Source of the DNA: Rhea pennata
Lineage: Eukaryota > Chordata > Aves > Rheiformes > Rheidae
Direction of reading: 5' to 3'
Assembly: GCF_028389875.1 (NCBI RefSeq)
Contig: NC_084664.1
Coordinates: forward strand, 36,961,823-37,025,822
Length of the DNA: 64,000 nucleotides
Positions within the stretch are counted from its first letter, which is position 1. The number at the start of each line of letters is the position of its first letter. The position numbers and the translations under genes were made by a program. Of the stretch, positions 13,851 to 26,563 are shown piece after piece. The notes beneath the pieces are model-generated. The model made no database searches and was not told the origin of the DNA. It saw only the letters and a program-made list of their open reading frames with translations.

Positions 13851-16780
13851 GCAAAAATTTGACCAAAAATTAACTAAAGATTTTTTATTATTATTTGTTT
13901 TAATAACTTACTCTACTAGAACTGATAAGTGAAACTCCTTATGTAATGCAAGGATCCACAAGAAAATGTTAAAACCAGTACTAACCATAGGAACTGTCAT
14001 GCTAAAAGAAGTATAATAATAGAAAGAGGAATTAGGAGAATGAGCCCTGAGAAGAAAGTAATAAATATGTTGCTACTTGGTCAGAATGATGAACTAATTA
14101 GATGGTGAGAAACCAATCAGACAATAAAGCAGGAAAATGATTATAGTCTAAAACTAGGAGACATTCTTAATATTCATATATTTGTGATCGACAATACCTG
14201 CCTGCTCTTGTGCAATTACCAATCACTGTTGTGAGAATTTCTGCCTGACTCCTTAGCCTACAACATAAATGTTCTTCATCTGAAGAGCCCATTCCTCCCT
14301 TTTAATACTGGTACAAAGCAAAAAGGCATGCTGTTGAGTAATACACCCATCTACCACAATGGAATCAATACCAAAGTGTATTGAGAGAGATACTTGTTAA
14401 TGCTAATGTTAGCGCTTCTCTGAGAGAAGATTATCTATGAATTGCTTATCTTGATTAAAAAGTACATTTCAAAAGAAATATGTTTAGAAATGGAAATAAC
14501 TGCAGCATCAGAAATGAAGTATAAAATATTACATTGAAGAAATTCTGACGTGTTATTAAACAAAATAAACTATGATCAGAATTCAGCAATAAGAGCAGAT
14601 ATTTACTAGATTCACTGGATATAAGACAGGCAGAACACTTGAAACTGTCAACAGACTTCTTTGAAATAAATGACCATGAATGCAAATGCTCCTTTCCATT
14701 GAAATAACCCAGGAGAAACTCTGAAGTTACTTTATTTTAAACTTAGGTAAGAAAAAAGAGAAAGGCCTTCCTTTTCACTTCACATTTGCAGACTCAGATC
14801 AAGCCTTGAGTCACAGCTGTGAAAGCCAGTTGTCTCTTTTCCCTGATGAGCAGGCAGAGCAGAGCAAATTAATATAAACTATTGCTTGTACTTCACTTGA
14901 TTAAGAGGTTTGCAGCAATCTCTGGACTAAGAAATTCATGCTAGAATAATTTTATTATGAGAAGGGATCTTTGCAGACCAAGGTGAGGGGATGACTACCT
15001 TTGTAGTTAGATATAGTGTCTGACATGCAAAATAGCTGCACGGTTGATTTCAGATAGGACATATGAGCTCTTTATCACCAAGGCCTTCTTTGTGGGACAC
15101 TCCTAACCAAGCACACCTTTATTTGGCAATGTTGGAGCATGGAGTTTTAAAGACCTGAATTCTGGGAGACAAAGTTATGTGAACAGCCTCTCTAAATGTG
15201 TCATATCAAAATCCCCTTTAAGTGTCTTCATTTCAATGAATTTGTAATTTAAGGCAACTAGGCCAGTCTGACAGAGGGCTCTGGTCACTCTCTAGCAGCT
15301 TGTGTGCGCTACTGAGGGTCTTAAGGAGCAGGACTCAAAACTCAGCTTAAATCAAAAGCTAATAACTAAAAGAAACCATTACAGTAAAGAGCTTCTGTAC
15401 TCTATTAATCATTCAAAAAACACCATCTTGTTAAAGGAAAAAATTAAGCAATTAAATGAGACTGATAATTTAAAGTACTTTGCTGTACTCTCCCCCCGTG
15501 GCTGCAAAGAGATGCTCGTCTCCCTTGAGGTACGAGATGACCAAATAAGTGTGTCAAATCATGTAGAAAGCACTGGTTCTGGCAGGAGAGTGTCAAAAGC
15601 TATACAACCAATATGTTTCAACTAACATTGGTGATGCACTAGATGTTACCAATAAAAAAATTACAGAAAACATAATGCTGATTTCTAGCCCTGCAATGTG
15701 CCCAAACATCCCCCAAGATCTTCTCCCACAGTGCAGCCCAAGGTCTTCTAAACATGCTCCTTTTCTTCTCCATCTCTTGAAAGCAAGCAGCGACTGGGAG
15801 TGAAAACGGGGGGCCTGCCAAGTCAGCTAAGGTTCAGAAGAGGTTCCCCCAGCCTCATGAGCGAAGCTGGGAAGAGTGCACTCAGTAAGACATCACAAAA
15901 TCAAAGACTATATTTGATACACATATATTTTCTTATCTTTATAAGACCTGACTAATAAGCTTAAAAATACACAAAAAAGAGCTACAGAAAAAGAGTTAGG
16001 TCCAAAGAATAATGTAGCCTATAAGGAATTAGTGAGGCAACTTCTGCCTTTGTATTTGTTCCATGAATCATAATGTGAACTCCTCTGTATTTAGTTTAGC
16101 ATGCATATCATTTATTTTTGCAACAATAAACATTGCTACCTTAAGTTTTGCTTCCATATAAAAGCCAGAGATCTCACTGCAATGTGGAAAAAGAAGTTGA
16201 TAATAAGATGCTATGATTCTAGATAACTTGATTTTTTAAAAGTATTATTTTATTAGAATTCAGGAAACAAGACACAATAAAACACTAAGAATATTGTAAG
16301 GCACAGTTTGCATACTATTGCATTGGACACAGTGAAAAAAAAAGGAAATGTTGTGACAACAGAAAAATGAGAAACTGCACTCATTAAACATACAGATTTC
16401 TCCTCAGGAAATGACTCCGAGTCTCTCCAAACAGCATGCCTTGTAAATGCCAAAACAGCTATCAGAAACACTCAGATAAGCTTAAGGAATGAGAAGGAAT
16501 AAAAAGTCTTTCCAGAACAGAGAGAAGCAAAAATAGCTGGAAAAGGTATGCTGTGTAAGAGCAGGTTGTAAAGTCAGAACAGGTGTGGAAGGAGAGGCTA
16601 TGGATACTCAGCAGGTTAGTTGTTTTTAATTAAAACCTGAACTGTTCATTTTTTTTATTAGGGTGACTAACATTCTTTCTAAACAACTGAGAAACAAAAA
16701 GTTTAGCACCACAACTGGGCAGAAGAGAATCACTTTGCGTTTTCCCTTTTTTTTTTTTTTTTTTCAGAACAATTTATTTG
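13851..16780. other. Intergenic DNA, no gene recognised
   Basis: AT-rich sequence without a recognised exon or repeat. One 107-codon frame at 15302-15625 has no domain I know and ordinary composition. A poly-T stretch at about 16749-16764 directly precedes the CpG island. Confidence 0.55.
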
Positions 16781-16789
16781 TCACTCGTT

Positions 16790-17500
16790 CCAACACCCCA
16801 CACCTACCCCCAACCCTGGGCGAGGGCCACAAAAACGCCCGCACAGCCCATGGCACTCGCGAGAGGGCGGCGACACCGCAAGCTGCGCTTAGCGAGGCCC
16901 GGTGGCCACACGGCCCGGGGCGCGGCGGAGGACACGCCGCCGAGCGGCCGTTGGGGCGGCGGTTGGAGCGGCCGTTGGGGACGCCGCGCGCGCGGCATGA
17001 CCGCTGGGGGCAGGGGTCGCGGGCCGGGAGCGCCCCGCCCGCCGCGGGCCGGTGCGGCCGCTGGGGAGGCGGCGGCTGGAGAGGCTGGCGCGGAGGGAGG
17101 GTCTTGGCGTGTCGCTGCGGGAGGCGGCGCGGCCGCGCGTTGGGCTCCGTTGTCCGCCGCGCAGCTTCCCGCATGCCCAGAGCGGGCGGTGGCGGCGGGG
17201 GAGCCGCCCCCGGCGGCGATGAAGCGCCGGCGGCGCTGCTGCGGGTCGCCGCCCTCCGCTGGGACCTGGGCACGCAGCCCCGCCCCGCCAGGGGGCGCCG
17301 CCGCCCGGCGGGAAGAGGATGGGGCGCGGCGGCCCCGCGCGGAGGCGGCTGCCCGGTGGCGGAGGTAAGGGCGGCGGGCAGCTGCGGGCCGCGCCGGCCG
17401 GGGGGAGCGGGGCAGCCCCGCTGGGCGCGCAGCGTGCGCGGCCGGGGCTGGCGGGTGTGGGATGCCGGGCCGCGCCGCTATCCCGGGAAGAGGTGTAGGA
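16790..17500. promoter_or_regulatory. CpG island 1, likely promoter of the NFE2L3 remnant
   Basis: GC content and CpG density jump abruptly at about 16.8 kb and fall again after 17.5 kb, while both flanks are AT-rich. The island contains repeated GCGGCCGTTGGGG blocks and many GC boxes. A strong splice donor (GGAG followed by GTAAGG) at 17365 would end a plus-strand first exon. The position, upstream of NFE2L3-like exons and on the same strand, suggests the former NFE2L3 promoter. CpG density this high implies an unmethylated germline state, so some transcription may persist. A promoter of an unrelated non-coding RNA is the alternative. Confidence 0.75.
17150..17364 (+). pseudogene. NFE2L3: Possible degenerate NFE2L3 exon 1
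   Basis: An ATG at 17219 opens with M-K followed by a basic stretch, and a shifted frame from about 17233 reads LLRVAALRWDLGTQ. This resembles the N-terminal hydrophobic segment of CNC factors (in NFE2L3 the LLSLAGLRVDLDLY region, which anchors the protein in the ER). The two pieces lie in different frames and closer together than in an intact gene. The piece ends at a good donor (GTAAGG at 17365). GC-rich sequence gives Leu/Arg/Ala-rich translations by chance, so this call is tentative. It could instead be a non-coding first exon. Confidence 0.3.
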
Positions 17501-20500
17501 GCGCAGAGAAGCAGGAGGCGAGAGAAGAGCTGTGACAGCCCCCCAGAAGCGGAGGGAGAGACCTCCGGAGCGAAGCACCCGCCCGACTGCAGTGCCGAGC
17601 CACACGCTCCCCTTCCACTTGCTGCTAAGGGCATCGCTGCTGGATCTCAAAAAATTATCTAGAGAATTTGTGCTTTGAAAAACCATCACCTAACAGTTTG
17701 GCTACTGAGGTTACAGTTTCTAATGCACTAGAAGAGAGTGAATGCACCAGAGCTGCGCTCGCCTTGAAGGCACAGACATGGCCTTACCACTGCACCTCCT
17801 GCTGCTGAAGTCAGGATTGCAAGGCGAGAGCTTTCACTTTTACTTGGCGTTTCCTCCTGAATTACTTTAGTTTTCTTCACGTGGGCAAATAGGCAGCTCA
17901 AGAATGTACATACGGCTGCAGAAATATGGCTTCTCCACAGTGCATCACAATGTTGGAAGAACATGTATTTCATAGTCTAGTAATAGCACCTGTCAGTAAC
18001 ACCCCAGCACTACCACGGTAAGTCCTGGGATTTCTGCTGCACCCAGGCTAAACTCCAGCCTCATTTCACCAGCCAGCATTGTCAATATGGCATCTTGAAC
18101 GATACAGTTGAAGCAGGCAATAAATCCTTGGCAGGGATGGCCTGTTCCCTTATCTCAGTTACTGGACTTCTGTTTACCTAAACTTGGTGAGACCCTAGTC
18201 CTGCAAGAGTTACATGTGCCTGTAACTTAAAGGATATTAGCAGAATCATCCTGCTGCATGGGACTGCTTTACTGAGTCAAGCCCTAGTGTGCGTAGTTTC
18301 TTTATGTCTGAATAATTTAGGATCCCATATGGTATGGAGATATCAAAATGAATAATAATTTAAAGAGAATGGTTTTCTGACTTACAGAATATTGAATACC
18401 CTTTGAAATACAAAGTTGAACTACCCACTTTTTTCAAATTCGTTTTTGACTCATTATGAATAGCTTATTCTTAGTATGAATGAAAGGCCCAGCAGCAACT
18501 ACTGCTTATTACATTTATCTTGCATGAGAGATTATTTCTGTTCCTTTCTCTCAGCTTGGCTCTTTTTGAAAAGCAGTTGCAGAATTAGTTTCTACATCCT
18601 AACTGTAAGGAATCTCTTGATTCTGTGGACAGACTATGACTCATTTCTTTGCTAAATGTAGGTCTGGGCCTCTCTCTCAAACATGTCCTGTGTAAGGGAA
18701 AGAATGACTTGAGCAAAGTGAGGCAGTGAACTTGACCTAGAACATAAATGGGCTTTTAAGTGAAAAGCGCTGTGTCTCTTCCACCAAACTACTTTTGATG
18801 TCTATGATTGGTGGAAAAAAAACAAATAAAAGGGGAAAAATAATTGATCTTATTTTTAAAAGTGATTTTTGTAGGTTTGAATAAGTACTTGTACTGTCCA
18901 GCTGTTACTGCAACAATATTGTATATTTCAAGGTATTTTAGCTGATTTGTAACTTTCCTTTTGTATTTTTTAAAAACAGTCAAAAGCTATTTTTAGCTTT
19001 TCTTTTGTCTGTATTAGATCAGGAGTGGACTCTGAAATCTCTGTGAAGTAATTGTTTTGTTTTCTTTGATATTGTGCGAGTGTGTAAAGTTCTCAAAAGA
19101 TAGCAGCTGGATTAATCCACTCCTGGATTAATTTTATTCATCAGGCTCCAATCCCTAGTGAGTGCTGTTGACAACACAATGCACGCTGTAGGTTCTCTTC
19201 CTTAGGGAACTGGTATTTATGGCTCTGGAAGACAACCACATATGGAAAGAACATGAGTTCAATGGCTGAAGCATGCTGTTTCAGCATGTGAAAGGGTATG
19301 GGATAGCTTGACCTATTTTTCTGTTCTACGCTAAGAAAAGATGTAGCACAGTATTGTGGAAGTCTGGTCAATTAGTCTCTGACAATGAGTAAAGCAAATA
19401 GGTGTTTTTCTACATTAAGCTTCCTGCCCAGCAAACTGGCATCAGCCCTAGCCTTTGTATTCACTACGTTGTAATCAAATTATTTCATTTCAGTGGATTT
19501 CTGTAATAAAGCATGAGTTTTATAGTAAAATGCAAACTCCACAATATTTTGTTACCTTAAAAAATGAAATAACAGAATATTGTTTCTTCTGAAATATGGC
19601 TTTGAACTGAGAAAAAGTGTTTGGTACTTACTGTCTTATGTGAACATGTATAATAACATGGGCAGGGATGAAGAGTGTTTGTACCAGAGTAGAGATCATG
19701 CTTGAAAAAGTTTTTGTTCTGAATTCCCCTATACTTAATTCACTATCCTATGTTACTTGCCACAGGTCACAGTGAATGGTCATTAGATTTGCCCATATGC
19801 TTAAAATACTAGCTTAATGCCTCTGTGTTGTTCTGATCTGGCATCACCTTCAAAATTAAGGCTTGTAGGTTTGATTTTCATGGACATTTAAGACTGGAAC
19901 TAAGGTAGGTGCAAGGGAAGCTTGAGTTACATCTTTAGAGAAAAAAATGATAAACTTTTGTTATGAATAGCCTTGAAAACATGCATCAGTTCGTAACAAG
20001 GAAATGGAATGAAAACATGTAGCAATAAAAGCTGACTCAGGTCCTACTATTTGCAGAATACCCCAAACCAATATTTTAGGCTTCAGCTGGCATGTTTGCT
20101 ATGAAAATAGCTATAAAAGGTAAGAGTGAACCTTATGTTCTCCTTGGGATGATCATTTTTGATGGTACTCTTTTTTTCTAATAACAGTGTTTGTGCATCA
20201 CCTAGTCTTCTAAAGTTTGCTGAAAAATAAATTGCAATCTTGTTTTTTAAGAAAGAATTTATAATAGGAGCACTGCTTACTCCTTAAATACTGACAGTGT
20301 ATTCAGCACCTGATTGAATCAAATCACACCTGCTACTGAAAACATGGGTGCCTTCCTTTTCTGTCTCTTGCTGATCTACTCACACAAGTAAGGTTAGGCA
20401 TGTCTGCATGTTTCTTTTTTTCCCCCAGTGTACTTGTAAGTTATTATTGGACTGCTCAAGGAATGATTTTTAAGGAGAATACTGAATTCAGACACTATAT

Positions 20501-22002
20501 GGGTATGTAACTTTTAATGTTTTAATCATAGAAAAAGTAATGACATACAGGAAAAAAAAGATGCAGCTGACACTGGGTGCAGGTGCGTGTGATAACAGTG
20601 GGGAAAAAAAGAAGCCATCCCACAGTCATGTAACTAGGAATGCAGTCTGTGCCAGACTGGGCCAAAGAAACTGTCTGTTTTCCCTAGGTTTCTCACAGTA
20701 AAACTGCTCCAACTACACTTCTTGTAAAAGCTGTTGTGCTGAGCCACAAACACATGCAAAATGAATGAGACCTGTTTTCCAAAACACCTTAAAATGGTTT
20801 ATATGTGGTTGCTTGCAGCAAGTTGTGGTATCATTCCTATGTAGAGGGTGATAATGTTCACAGATACATAGGAAGTCTGAAGAATTTTGTAATACAAGAA
20901 GGAAGTTCATTGTCTGAGCCTAATATCTTTCAGAGTTAAGAGGTGCCCCACTTCAGTGATTTTTCTCTTTGTGTCAAGTTACAGTTATGTGTATATGTGT
21001 GTATATGTATATGCAGATATTAGAAAGAAAGTAGCGTAAACATTGGAAGGGATCCTTTTCTTTCAGAAGAGTAGTTTTATATGTGGCCTGCATCCAACAG
21101 TAAAACAATTGTTACTTTCCAAATCCCATGAATGCACAAGCCCTCGTGCCGCCTCTTGGCAGAACAGCCAGTGCCTGAGGGAGGGCAGCAGTTACAGCAC
21201 TGGGTTGTCATGTTGTATGTGTGACGTGCTTCAGCTCGGAGTGAGATAGAGAAGAAATCTCTGTCCCCACCCAAACTGAATATTTGTTATATGTGGATGT
21301 ATTATATTCTCTAGGACTGAGAGTTTGAAACCCTTCCGAAGCACTGAGTTGCTGTGCATGATTAAAGAATACCTGCTGATTAATAATTAACAGCAAAACA
21401 ATGCTGTTGTTTAAAACTTACAGAAAGTTAAGGAAGAAAATGCAAAGTGGGTTAGTTTTATTTCCTCTGCTTATGTTTGGGGAGAGCATTTTGGGGTAGA
21501 TTTTGTAAGATCTCTTGAGAGCATAGTTCTTTGAACACTGTCAAACGCAGAGATTCACCGAGTATTGGAAAGGGTGAATCCATCTCTGACTTTGGGCACC
21601 ATTTGAGGTATTTACATTAAGAATGGTTTGAGTTACAGGGTTTTTTTTCCTGCTTGGTAAGTGTCATGAGTTTGGTGACAGTAAGTAAAAGGCAAGTCGG
21701 CTTTTTGTCTGAAGGCTTTTCTCCAAACCATTTGAGAACAGTCACACTGAAGCTGTGTGCTTACCACATGACTTTTTTTTAATATTTTTTTTTGAACCCT
21801 TTAGGCATTAGAACATAGAAATACTGCTCTAGATATAGACCAGGATATCCAGAACAGGACTGGTCCCTGCTCCCAGGTGGCTCATACAGATCAGCCAGAA
21901 TTTCCCTACATTTGATAAGGTGTGGGAAAGTGGTTCTTGAGAGGGAGGAGGGATAAGAGAAAAAAAAATCATAGATTTGAAGTATATATGTGTCTTGTAA
22001 GA

Positions 22003-22026
22003 TTTTTTTTTTTTTTTTTTTTTTTT
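22003..22026. repeat. Poly(T) tract of 24 bases
   Basis: An uninterrupted run of T. No retroposon body is recognisable next to it. Confidence 0.85.
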
Positions 22027-23659
22027 ATGGTGTGCTACAATAGGTACAGGGGTTTTGAAACAGCCAAGTCAAACAAGTGGCAGAGAGTAAGACAGTGGGA
22101 GTTGGTTTTGTAAAGCTAACCTTGACCAGTATTTTCTTGGTACCTGGAGATTGGGAAATTATTCCATATGTAGGATACACATGAGAAGTGTATGTGAGAG
22201 ATGACAAGGGGAATGCCAGGCAGAAAGAAAAATAGTGTGGGAAATGTGGACAATAGGAGAAGAAATGCATATAGTGGCAGAGGAAAGGTCAAGATACTTG
22301 AATCCCAGAGGAGCTAAAATATCAAGTCCTATGAATTTTTAAAGACATTGCACTCTGTTCAGAGCTGTGAATTGGCAAGTGTTTGCTATTACAATGAGCT
22401 AGACGACTTGAGAAAGTTATGAGCTTGATACTTGAGAAAGCATGTTAACCTAGAGAGGCTCGAGAGAAAGATATCTGAAAAATAGAACTGAGCTGTGAAC
22501 AAAGTTTTATCAGAAAGCGTGGTCCCTGGATTTTTTTATGTTTATTCAGTATATGATTTAGTGACCAAATCATATTAATGAGGCTATACTACCAGTCTAG
22601 TCTGTGTAAAGGGAGAGAAAAAGAGACAGTCTCTTAGTGAACCCCAAGTTGAGTGGTTCATTGTGCTGTCCTGCTAATTAGGAGTTGACCATGACAGAAG
22701 GCATCTTGGGACAGCAGAGGCATAAAAAGAGTGGGGGGTTTTGTTGTTGTTTTTGGGGTTTTTTGTTTTTTTTTTAACTGTGCTCAGTCTGAAAGAGTAA
22801 ATTTATAAATTTAATAGCCTTCATAACATTTATTATCAGACGTGTTGCATTCTTCAGGCTGAAATTAATTGCTGGTGCAAAAAGCAGGCACAGGACCAAA
22901 TGTTTAGTGTGTAAAACTATCTGTCTTATGTTTCAGAGGCAGTTTGCAAGGTTAATTTTGAAGAGGATATCAAGTCATCTTCAAGTCAGCTTTATGGAAA
23001 CTTAAGTCTTAATTCAAATTATTGAAGATGGTATTTGAATTTTCAGCTTGTAACTGTCTCTGCCTTGGTTTTGGGAGTAGGTTAGTGTTTATTCTGAGTA
23101 TATATTGAACACATCCAGTCCACGGAGAATGCATGTTTATAGCTGACATAGCTCAACTGTGCTATATGAAGCCCTAGTGCATTTGTTTCCAAAATGCATT
23201 TGGCTAGATAGATGCTGGCAACTCAATAAAACAAGTAGGAGTGTCTTTAACAGTGTATATTTGCTTACAGCTCAAACAATGTAGTTAGGATTTAGATTAG
23301 ATGTGTCACAGACATTTGACAGGTACCACATTTGAAGCCACAGTTATGTACTGTTTGATTTAAATAAATAATTGCATTGCTTAGGTAAGATGAGTTTAGC
23401 AAGGTTTTTAAGCATAGCCATATATAAAATTAGTGTGTAAAATGAAGCTATTACTAAAGTATTTAGTTCAGAATGTTCGATAGCTCATTGTGAATATAAA
23501 CAAACAAAATGCATTTTACTTCTTAGCTGAGATTACGTAGATATCGATTTGTAAGATTAATTATACATTGCATATTAAAAGTACACAGTCAAAGCAACAT
23601 TAGTAACCATACAGCTGTATGGAAACAGCTATTCAATATTATATTTAATTATTAATAAT

Positions 23660-23689
23660 ATTTAACTTTACAAAGTTGTAAAGTTAAAT
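23660..23689. repeat. Inverted repeat, 14-bp arms with 2-bp centre
   Basis: The left arm ATTTAACTTTACAA at 23660-23673 is perfectly complementary to the right arm TTGTAAAGTTAAAT at 23676-23689, with AG between them. The flanks are AT-rich. No function is evident. Confidence 0.85.
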
Positions 23690-26385
23690 TACTGTTTATA
23701 TTACTAGCAGCTATATTTCTTTAGCCTAACTTGTATTGGTGTGGGACAGTTTTCTGGAAATGTAACCACTTAACTCAGTGTGCAAGAGATCGCAGGGACA
23801 GCCTGTGCTACATGTCAGCTAGTCGCAAAGGGATTGCCAGCTCTACAGAAAAGTGCAGTTAACAAAAGGAAAGGGACACAAGTTCACCAAAATGTCTCTT
23901 CAAGATTAATGACAGTAATGGAGCAATTCTGTTTAAAGCTTGACATATAAAATAAAGAAAATGTAGGGAAATTAGAAAGCAGCATGTGAACAGAATATAT
24001 GAATAACCAGCAAGAAATATTATGTCTTTTTGCAAGTAATGACAGTCGTATACCTTCACTCTGACACTGCGGATATTTGTAGACATACCTCAAAGTCTCT
24101 ATGGTGAAACAGGATTTTACATGGGCTGGTGTACTCTCTCCCTCTGTGTTGTCTGTACACTGAGACAGATTACCCTGCGAGCTCTGTTCTCCTGCACTGA
24201 GATGTTTCTGTTACTTTAGAGAAAGGTGCTCATGTTTTTCTGCACAGTTGTCATCTTGAGCTGTGTAGCTGTAGCCCTGTTTGCAAACTGAGTTGCTGAA
24301 AAGCAACTCATGCTTGCTTATAATTTTTCCTGCTTCTAGAGAGGATTCTTCCTGTTCATTTGATACGTTGTAGAGTGATTGACCTCTTCATATTTTCCCA
24401 TCTTTACAGGTACTTCTTCCTTCTAGTTGTATGAACAACAAATAATGCATGAGTGGGGGAAGCAAGAGAAGACAATGTTCTTGATATTCAGTGCACCTGA
24501 TTTATATTGAAATCAATACTCCAGTGCACTTAGTGGAAACTCAAGGTTTTATTTTTAAAGTAGTAAGCTCTGGAAACTTTCCAAAACAATGCTGTGTTCT
24601 TCCAATTAAGTATATGTCAAGGCACCCACAAAATAATACTCTCCTTTCTCTGCGTTAATTCTTGAACCATCTTAAATAGCAGATTGGAGGTAAACTGCTA
24701 TTTTTTATATTTCAAAGACTGATAAGCTGATGATTGACTTGCCATAACCTGTACATCAGGAAAAGGACAAATGCACAGTTAAAATCAAGTCCTCAAAGAT
24801 ACAAGATTGATGGAGAATTCACTAAATGAGACAACCTCAGACTGTGTTCTCTAGCCCAATTGAAACTAAATGGCAGAAGTAAGACTAGACTGAGATATTT
24901 TGATTTTTGTAATTTGTTTTTGTGGTTTTAGTATAAATCTCCTGCCTTATGCTTGTGCAGAAATCCTTCAAAATATAAATTGAAGGTTATCTTTGGGTAC
25001 CACTGTAGTTTACTATTTGTAAACAGTCTGCTGTTAGAGGTGTGAACTTCCACACCCTCCAGTGGCAGGAGTGGAAAGGCTGCTGCAATAAATATATTTG
25101 GCAGTAATATTGAGTCTTCTACAGTGACAAAGGAGAGAAACAGTCTCAGATTTATACTCAACTGGGTATGTTTGAAGAAATGCCTTCTTCAGAAACATGC
25201 CATGGCTTTTTCTAGGGGAAATATCCCTCCTATTTTCAGTAGCAGCCCAGCAATCAATCGCAAGAGATGCATAGGCATGGAAAGAAGTGTTTGATTATAG
25301 GCAATATTTTCCTGCTATTTCTCATCACTGGGAAAGAATAATGAGCTGAAGGCAAGTATAACATTGGAGGGTAAATATTTACCATCATAAGCCTGAGGAT
25401 TTTTGTTAAAAGCCAAAAGTGAGAAAAAAAAGAAAAAAAAAGGGGGGGATACAAGGTTCTCATTGTGTCATGATTTCTGTATGTAATGTGTCACTAGAAT
25501 GATCCTGTGTTTTGAGATGGATTCTGTAATATCTTATATGCGCTGTATTTCTGTACCACAGCTGGTCACAGGGCCATGCTGCTTCAGCAGCTGCTCTGTC
25601 AGTGATGAAAACAAGATACTTAAAAGGATGGATAAATTATTGCAGTAGTAGTAAGTCTGGGCAGGCAAGAGCGCATTTTAGTATCACCTGTTGGAGGAAG
25701 AAACAAAGGCAGTAAGCCTGCTCTTCAAAGCCACATGATGCAGTGTTGTTAGTCATTTACCAAATGGAAGAACTCCAAGACAGTGAGCAGTCTTGATTGC
25801 AGATGTGAGACCCTGTTTAATTAAAGTTCTGTTACAATTCTTGAGAAGAATGTGTGGAAAAACTGAAATCCAAAAAGTGAAAATAAAATTACTATTTGTT
25901 TATTTTTGAAGAACATTAATTTTCTTTGAAATCCTATTTTTAACTTTATTTCATTTTTTATGTTTTGTATAAAGAAATAATTAAAAATTTTGTACACATT
26001 TTGGTGATGATTACAACTGGAGTATTTATATGGTTTATGCTTCAAGTAAAGCCTATGAAGTATTCTTTGTGTTTTATTTTTTGAACATGAATATTTTGAC
26101 TCATTGCATTTGGCTTGTCTTTATTGCTACTGCCATAACATTTCATTGGAGATATATGGAACCAGTCCAGTATAGCTGCTTGTTTATCTGGCTGTCACTC
26201 CAAAGAGCTTCACATTTTAATAACTCAGAATTGTTCTGTAAAAGTTGTAATATCATATTTTTAACTATACATACACAACTGCTTAACAGTGATCCCTTCT
26301 TACCCAACTGTAAAAAAAGTGTATTTAAAAGATTAATTTTGACTGTGTTGTTTAATAGAAAATTTTTTTTTTAATGTATCTTCAG

Positions 26386-26563
26386 GATGCTGACTTGAAA
26401 GCGTGTCAGGAAGCTTTGAATGACTGTTGTCCACATCAAGGAGGTGATCAGCCAGAATTGCAAGAGGGAGGAGGAGGAGTATATAAATCAAGTAAATGAT
26501 GAAAAAAATGAAAAAGGGAAAACTGAAGAGGAAACGAGGCTGAATATAAATCTTATCACTGAG
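26386..26563 (+). pseudogene. NFE2L3: NFE2L3-like internal exon remnant with splice signals
   Basis: A T-rich tract and TTCAG precede base 26386, and GAG is followed by a good donor, GTAAGA, at 26564. These bound a 178-base exon-like block. In one frame it begins D-A-D-L-K-A-C-Q-E. In another, the second half reads QVNDEKNEKGKTEEETRLN and then NINLITE up to the donor. The acidic and polar run resembles the NFE2L3 segment containing QQNDDDENK. The two halves are in different frames, and the first frame hits two TGA codons, so a frameshift is needed. The match is weaker than for the last exon. Strand, order and spacing fit an NFE2L3 exon 2. Confidence 0.42.

Larger units (their letters stand above)
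17501..26385. other. Putative intron or intergenic DNA, no gene recognised
   Basis: AT-rich sequence lying between the CpG-island exon and the next NFE2L3-like exon, so it is probably the old first intron. It holds a T run at 22003-22026, a near-palindrome at 23660-23689 and GT/AT-rich bits near 20990. No CR1 copy or conserved frame was recognised. Confidence 0.5.

Noticed and set aside
15302-15625. 107-codon plus-strand frame
   Set aside because: Its Lys/Ser-rich composition fits AT-rich chance sequence. There is no domain, CpG island or splice signal nearby.
16663-17689. Several 170-290 codon frames on both strands in CpG island 1
   Set aside because: They overlap on opposite strands and in several frames, are nearly all Ala/Arg/Gly/Pro, and have no domain. 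Stop codons are rare in GC-rich DNA, which explains their length.
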